Origin: WRAV01 sp050950205
GTDB taxonomy: Bacteria > Bacillota > Clostridia > Oscillospirales > Ruminococcaceae
NCBI GenBank assembly: GCA_050950205.1
Contig: JBMNHF010000008.1
Coordinates: 1-26,017, forward strand
DNA length: 26,017 nucleotides
Direction: 5' to 3'
A model generated the notes under the pieces. It searched no databases and was not told the DNA's origin. It saw only the letters and a program-made list of their open reading frames with translations. The position numbers and the translations under genes were made by a program. Positions 23,251-26,017 of this stretch are shown piece after piece; the stretch's first letter is position 1, and the number at the start of each line of letters is the position of its first letter.

Positions 23251-23985
23251 TTTGCAAACCTCCTTCACCACTGTGCCGGGCACGCGTTCCAAACTGGAAA
23301 GCACCTCCAGCTTAACATTGTATTTTTTGGCCATTTCCACCGAGCGGTTGTGGAGCACCTGAGCCCCCAAAGAGGCCAGCTCCAGCATCTCGTCGTAGGT
23401 GATTTCATCCAGCTTGACTGCAGTCTTGACCAAACGGGGGTCGGCAGTGTAAACGCCGGGTACGTCGGTGAAAATTTGGCAGCGCTTTGCCTTAAGAACA
23501 GCCGCCAAGGCCACAGCGCTGGTATCCGAGCCGCCTCGGCCCAGAGTGGTGATGTCATCGTAGCGGTTAAGCCCCTGAAAACCGGTGACAATCACAATGT
23601 TCTTTTTATCCAGCTCGTTTTCGATCCGCTCTTTGTTGATGCGGCGTACACGGGCTTTGCCGTGGTTGGCATCGGTGAGGAACCCCGCCTGCCAGCCGGT
23701 GAGGGAAATGGCCCGGTATCCCAGCTTTTTGATGGCCATGGCCAGCAGGGCTGCGGAAATCTGCTCGCCGGTAGCCAGCAGGGCATCCATTTCCCGTCCC
23801 TGGGGCCGGTCGGTAATTTCGCAGGCTTTGGCAATCAAATCGTCGGTGGTGTCTCCCTGAGCCGAAACCACCACCACCACATCGTTGCCGGCGTTGTAGG
23901 TATCGGTGATGATTTTGGCCACGTTGAACAGGTGCTCGGTATCCCGCACCGACGATCCGCCAAATTTTTGTACAATTAGGCTCAT
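22780..23985 (-). CDS. lysC: Aspartate kinase
   Basis: First step from aspartate to lysine, threonine and methionine. The 401-residue product starts MSLIVQKFGGSSVRDTEHLF (the K-F-G-G-S-S kinase signature), has the substrate motifs TLGRGGSDTSAVALA and a uridylate-kinase-like fold, and ends with two ACT domains from about residue 255 (NVARISLVGLPDRPGIAFKV and KVSIVGAGMESNPGVAARMF). This monofunctional type is usually feedback-inhibited by lysine and/or threonine; the effector cannot be read from the sequence. GAGGAGG precedes the start. An internal start gives the ACT portion alone. Confidence 0.97.
   Translation of the reverse strand: MSLIVQKFGGSSVRDTEHLFNVAKIITDTYNAGNDVVVVVSAQGDTTDDLIAKACEITDRPQGREMDALLATGEQISAALLAMAIKKLGYRAISLTGWQAGFLTDANHGKARVRRINKERIENELDKKNIVIVTGFQGLNRYDDITTLGRGGSDTSAVALAAVLKAKRCQIFTDVPGVYTADPRLVKTAVKLDEITYDEMLELASLGAQVLHNRSVEMAKKYNVKLEVLSSLERVPGTVVKEVCKMEKMLIKGVAKDDNVARISLVGLPDRPGIAFKVFSVMASHNINVDIILQSVGRENTKDITFTVAKKDCAEAVEALEEIAPSLGITKIAADDNITKVSIVGAGMESNPGVAARMFEALGEANINIHMISTSEIKISVLIDKELGEKAVVAIHNAFEV
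23258..23266 (-). promoter_or_regulatory. Internal Shine-Dalgarno for the aspartate kinase beta subunit
   Basis: On the minus strand GAAGGAGGT lies 7 bases before the in-frame ATG at 23250. It matches the 16S anti-SD almost fully and is at least as good as the site of lysC itself. Confidence 0.75.
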
Positions 23986-24013
23986 CTGATTCTCCTCCTC
24001 TGAGTCGGCGCAC

Positions 24014-24907
24014 TTAGTCCAGCATGACCACTACACCGTTATTGTCTATGGAAAGTATATGCAATTCCCAGCTTGTCAGTCCCATCTGATCCAAGCCGTC
24101 CCGCACCTTTTGCTCAAAATCCAACACATGGTCGTTAAAAATGGCAATCAGGCTGGAACCGGCTCCGCTGATGTAGGCGGCATAGCATCCGGAATCGTAA
24201 CATAGTTGGATGGCATCCTCTCCATGGGGAATAAAATCCATCCGGTAAGGCTGATGCAGGCGATCTCCTGCCGCTACTCGAAGATTCTCGTATTTGCCGG
24301 AGTAGAGGCTGACCGCCATCAAAGCGGCCCGGGCCAGATTGTAGCGCCCATCCATATGGGAGATGGTTTTGGGCAACACCGCCCGGGCAACGCTGGTTTT
24401 GAGTTCAAAATCGGGGATGATGGCTGCAAATTTCAGTTCGGAGCCGATCTCCTGCTTGACATAGTGAACCTTATCTGCCTCCAAAACGGCGGTAACCAGC
24501 CCTCCAATAAGGGCGGGGGTGGAGTTGTCGGGATGCCCCTCCTTCACAGCGGCGATGTTGATGATTTCGTCCTGCGTCAGGGGATTGCCCATCAGTTCAT
24601 TGGCTCCCACCAGTCCGCCGATGATACAGGCGGAGGAGCTGCCCAACCCCCGGGCTTGAGGAATATGGCTCAGCTGCTCGATGGTCAGTCCCGGCAAAGA
24701 TTTGCCGCAGAGGTCATGAAGGTACTTGGCGGATTTATACACTAAATTTTCTTCATCCAGGGGGATATCCGCCCCATCCCGGGAGAGAATGGATATCTTG
24801 TCGTCATATTGCATGTAAACATAATTATATAAGCTCAGCGCCAGACCCAGACTGTCAAAGCCTGGCCCTACATTGGCGCTGGTGGCCGGAATTCTCACTT
24901 TGACCAT
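24014..24907 (-). CDS. thrB: Homoserine kinase
   Basis: Phosphorylates homoserine on the way to threonine. The 297-residue GHMP kinase starts MVKVRIPATSANVGPGFDSL, has the ATP loop PQARGLGSSSACIIGG near residue 90 and the C-terminal AYISGAGSSLIAIF motif. AAGGTGG precedes the ATG. Downstream lysC follows after 28 bases. The 106 bases between hom and thrB hold two small inverted repeats (CTAAG/CTTAG at 24944-24960; ACGAA-A-TTCGT at 24929-24939) and no clear promoter. Confidence 0.97.
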   Translation of the reverse strand: MVKVRIPATSANVGPGFDSLGLALSLYNYVYMQYDDKISILSRDGADIPLDEENLVYKSAKYLHDLCGKSLPGLTIEQLSHIPQARGLGSSSACIIGGLVGANELMGNPLTQDEIINIAAVKEGHPDNSTPALIGGLVTAVLEADKVHYVKQEIGSELKFAAIIPDFELKTSVARAVLPKTISHMDGRYNLARAALMAVSLYSGKYENLRVAAGDRLHQPYRMDFIPHGEDAIQLCYDSGCYAAYISGAGSSLIAIFNDHVLDFEQKVRDGLDQMGLTSWELHILSIDNNGVVVMLD

Positions 24908-25013
24908 GAAGCTGAACCACCTTGTGTCACGAAATTCGTTGCCCTAAGAGCATTCCTTAGTACCAATGGGCTGGGAGAAGGGAAGTTGCAGAATAGAATG
25001 GTACCACTGGATG

Positions 25014-26017
25014 CTATGGTTTCCATACCCTTAAGCTGGAGAGTACTTCCACCCCTTGAGAGGTGAGGGCAGACAGCTTTTCCTCCAACTCATAGCCGCT
25101 GATGGGAGCGGTGGTAAAGGCCTCCTCATCGGCGGGTTTTTCCGGGCGGCGCAGAAGGTGAACTTCCCCAAAGGCAGCGCCAATTTTGGCGAGCAGCCCT
25201 TCGCCCCGGCAGCGCAGGTAGCGGGGGGAGATGTCTTCCCGAGGGTCGATGACGTTGCTTCCGTCGGAATCACTCCACTGAAGGGTGGCAATGGGGCCAT
25301 CGGCGGTGACGCATTCGATGATGTCGCTGACCACGGCGGAGGCGGTGGGCAGTTTGCCGGCGCCCTTGCCATAGAATACCACATCTCCGGTCACCTCTCC
25401 CCGCACCAGAATGGCGTTGAAGACATCGTCTACCCTGGCCAGAGGGCTTTCGCGGGAAACCAGACAGGGTCCGGTTACCGCAAAGCACTTTCCATTGATT
25501 CGGCGGGTATGCCCCAGCAACTTGATGACGCAGTTTTCGTCTTCGGCATACTGAATATCCTCTGGGGTAAGGTTGGTGATTCCCTGCATCTCAATGGTGT
25601 GGGGATAAACATGACTGCCAAAGGCCAAAGAGGCCAAAATGCAGATTTTGCGGCAGGTGTCCAGCCCCTCCACGTCGGCGGCGGGGTTGGCCTCGGCGTA
25701 GCCCAGCTGCTGGGCCATTTTGAGAGCCGCATCAAAGCTCATGTTCTCCCGAATCATCTTGGTGAGGATAAAGTTGGTGGTGCCGTTTAAGATGCCCACA
25801 ATCTCGTCAATTTCATCGGCGGCAAGACTCTGGTGAAGAGGACGAATGATGGGGATGCCCCCGCCCACGCTGGCTTCAAAGAGGAAGTTCTGCCCATTTT
25901 CCCGGGCCAGTGCCACCAAATCGGCGCCCTTGGCGGCCACCAGCTCCTTGTTGGAGGTGACCACACATTTGCCCGCCCGCAGGGCAGCTGATACATAGTC
26001 AAAAGCGGGAGAGACTC
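25014..26017 (-). CDS. hom: Homoserine dehydrogenase, 5' part outside the window
   Basis: Reduces aspartate semialdehyde to homoserine. About 333 C-terminal residues are visible; the frame runs open to the window edge and the N-terminal NAD-binding part is missing. Seen from the edge: SAALRAGKCVVTSNKELVAA, GGIPIIRPL, EIVGILNGTTNFILTKM, NPAADVEGLDTCRKICILAS (catalytic domain) and FYGKGAGKLPTASAVVSDI. The last 75 residues (SPRYLRCRGEGLLAKIGAAF onward) align by eye with an ACT domain but lack the usual D-x-P-G core. The likely full length is near 430. It is the first visible gene of the hom-thrB-lysC unit. Confidence 0.95.
   Translation of the reverse strand, partial: VSPAFDYVSAALRAGKCVVTSNKELVAAKGADLVALARENGQNFLFEASVGGGIPIIRPLHQSLAADEIDEIVGILNGTTNFILTKMIRENMSFDAALKMAQQLGYAEANPAADVEGLDTCRKICILASLAFGSHVYPHTIEMQGITNLTPEDIQYAEDENCVIKLLGHTRRINGKCFAVTGPCLVSRESPLARVDDVFNAILVRGEVTGDVVFYGKGAGKLPTASAVVSDIIECVTADGPIATLQWSDSDGSNVIDPREDISPRYLRCRGEGLLAKIGAAFGEVHLLRRPEKPADEEAFTTAPISGYELEEKLSALTSQGVEVLSSLRVWKP

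Noticed and set aside
22648..23979. 443-residue plus-strand open frame opposite lysC
   Set aside because: lysC on the minus strand is unmistakable; the plus-strand product is His/Gly/Val-rich shadow sequence.
24908..25013. Possible T-box or attenuator between hom and thrB (TGGTACCA, small inverted repeats)
   Set aside because: There is no T-box core (AGGGTGGNACCGCG), no specifier stem and no terminator; a T-box would be expected upstream of hom, outside the window.

Overview
The window (26,017 bp, fairly G+C-rich) comes from a motile bacterium of the Firmicutes, most likely class Clostridia and perhaps the Oscillospirales. The evidence is the FliY/CheC/CheD chemotaxis set, the fliO-P-Q-R-flhB-flhA-fliA-flgF-flgG order familiar from clostridial flagellar operons, Gram-positive style Shine-Dalgarno sites, GTG/TTG starts and a hom-thrB-lysC cluster. 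The genus is not identifiable from what I can read. No rRNA, tRNA, CRISPR array, insertion sequence or transposase was seen.

Region 1 (1-11,560, + strand) is the distal part of a long flagellar operon: fliY (switch and CheY-P phosphatase), cheY, the export-gate genes fliO, fliP, fliQ, fliR, flhB and flhA, the flagellar sigma factor fliA/sigD, two rod genes (flgF/flgG type) and a FapA/DUF342 gene, closed by a 15-bp stem terminator. The first 1.6 kb carries four one-base indels: three compensating losses in the fliY linker and one gain in cheY. flhF and flhG, usual between flhA and fliA, are not there.

Region 2 (11,607-13,243) has a small P-loop kinase-like gene of A/T-richer character and, on the minus strand, cheC-cheD. 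Both CheC active sites and the CheD catalytic triad are intact.

Region 3 (13,244-21,518, + strand) is the least familiar. A 290-bp divergent promoter region carries a good sigma-A promoter and candidate operators. It is followed by an orphan ParA-type ATPase coupled to a ComFB-domain protein, a 1168-residue single-pass membrane protein (disordered Pro-rich cytoplasmic half, beta-repeat and GLUG-repeat outer half) and a 996-residue protein built almost wholly of paired TPRs. No ParB and no recognisable named system is present. My working inference is a localisation or scaffold module next to the motility genes; this is not shown by the sequence.

Region 4 (21,549-26,017) is housekeeping: lepB (+), then convergent across a bidirectional terminator the minus-strand unit hom (5' end outside the window) - thrB - lysC - GNAT acetyltransferase, which channels aspartate to threonine and lysine precursors. 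lysC has a strong internal Shine-Dalgarno for a separate regulatory (beta) subunit.
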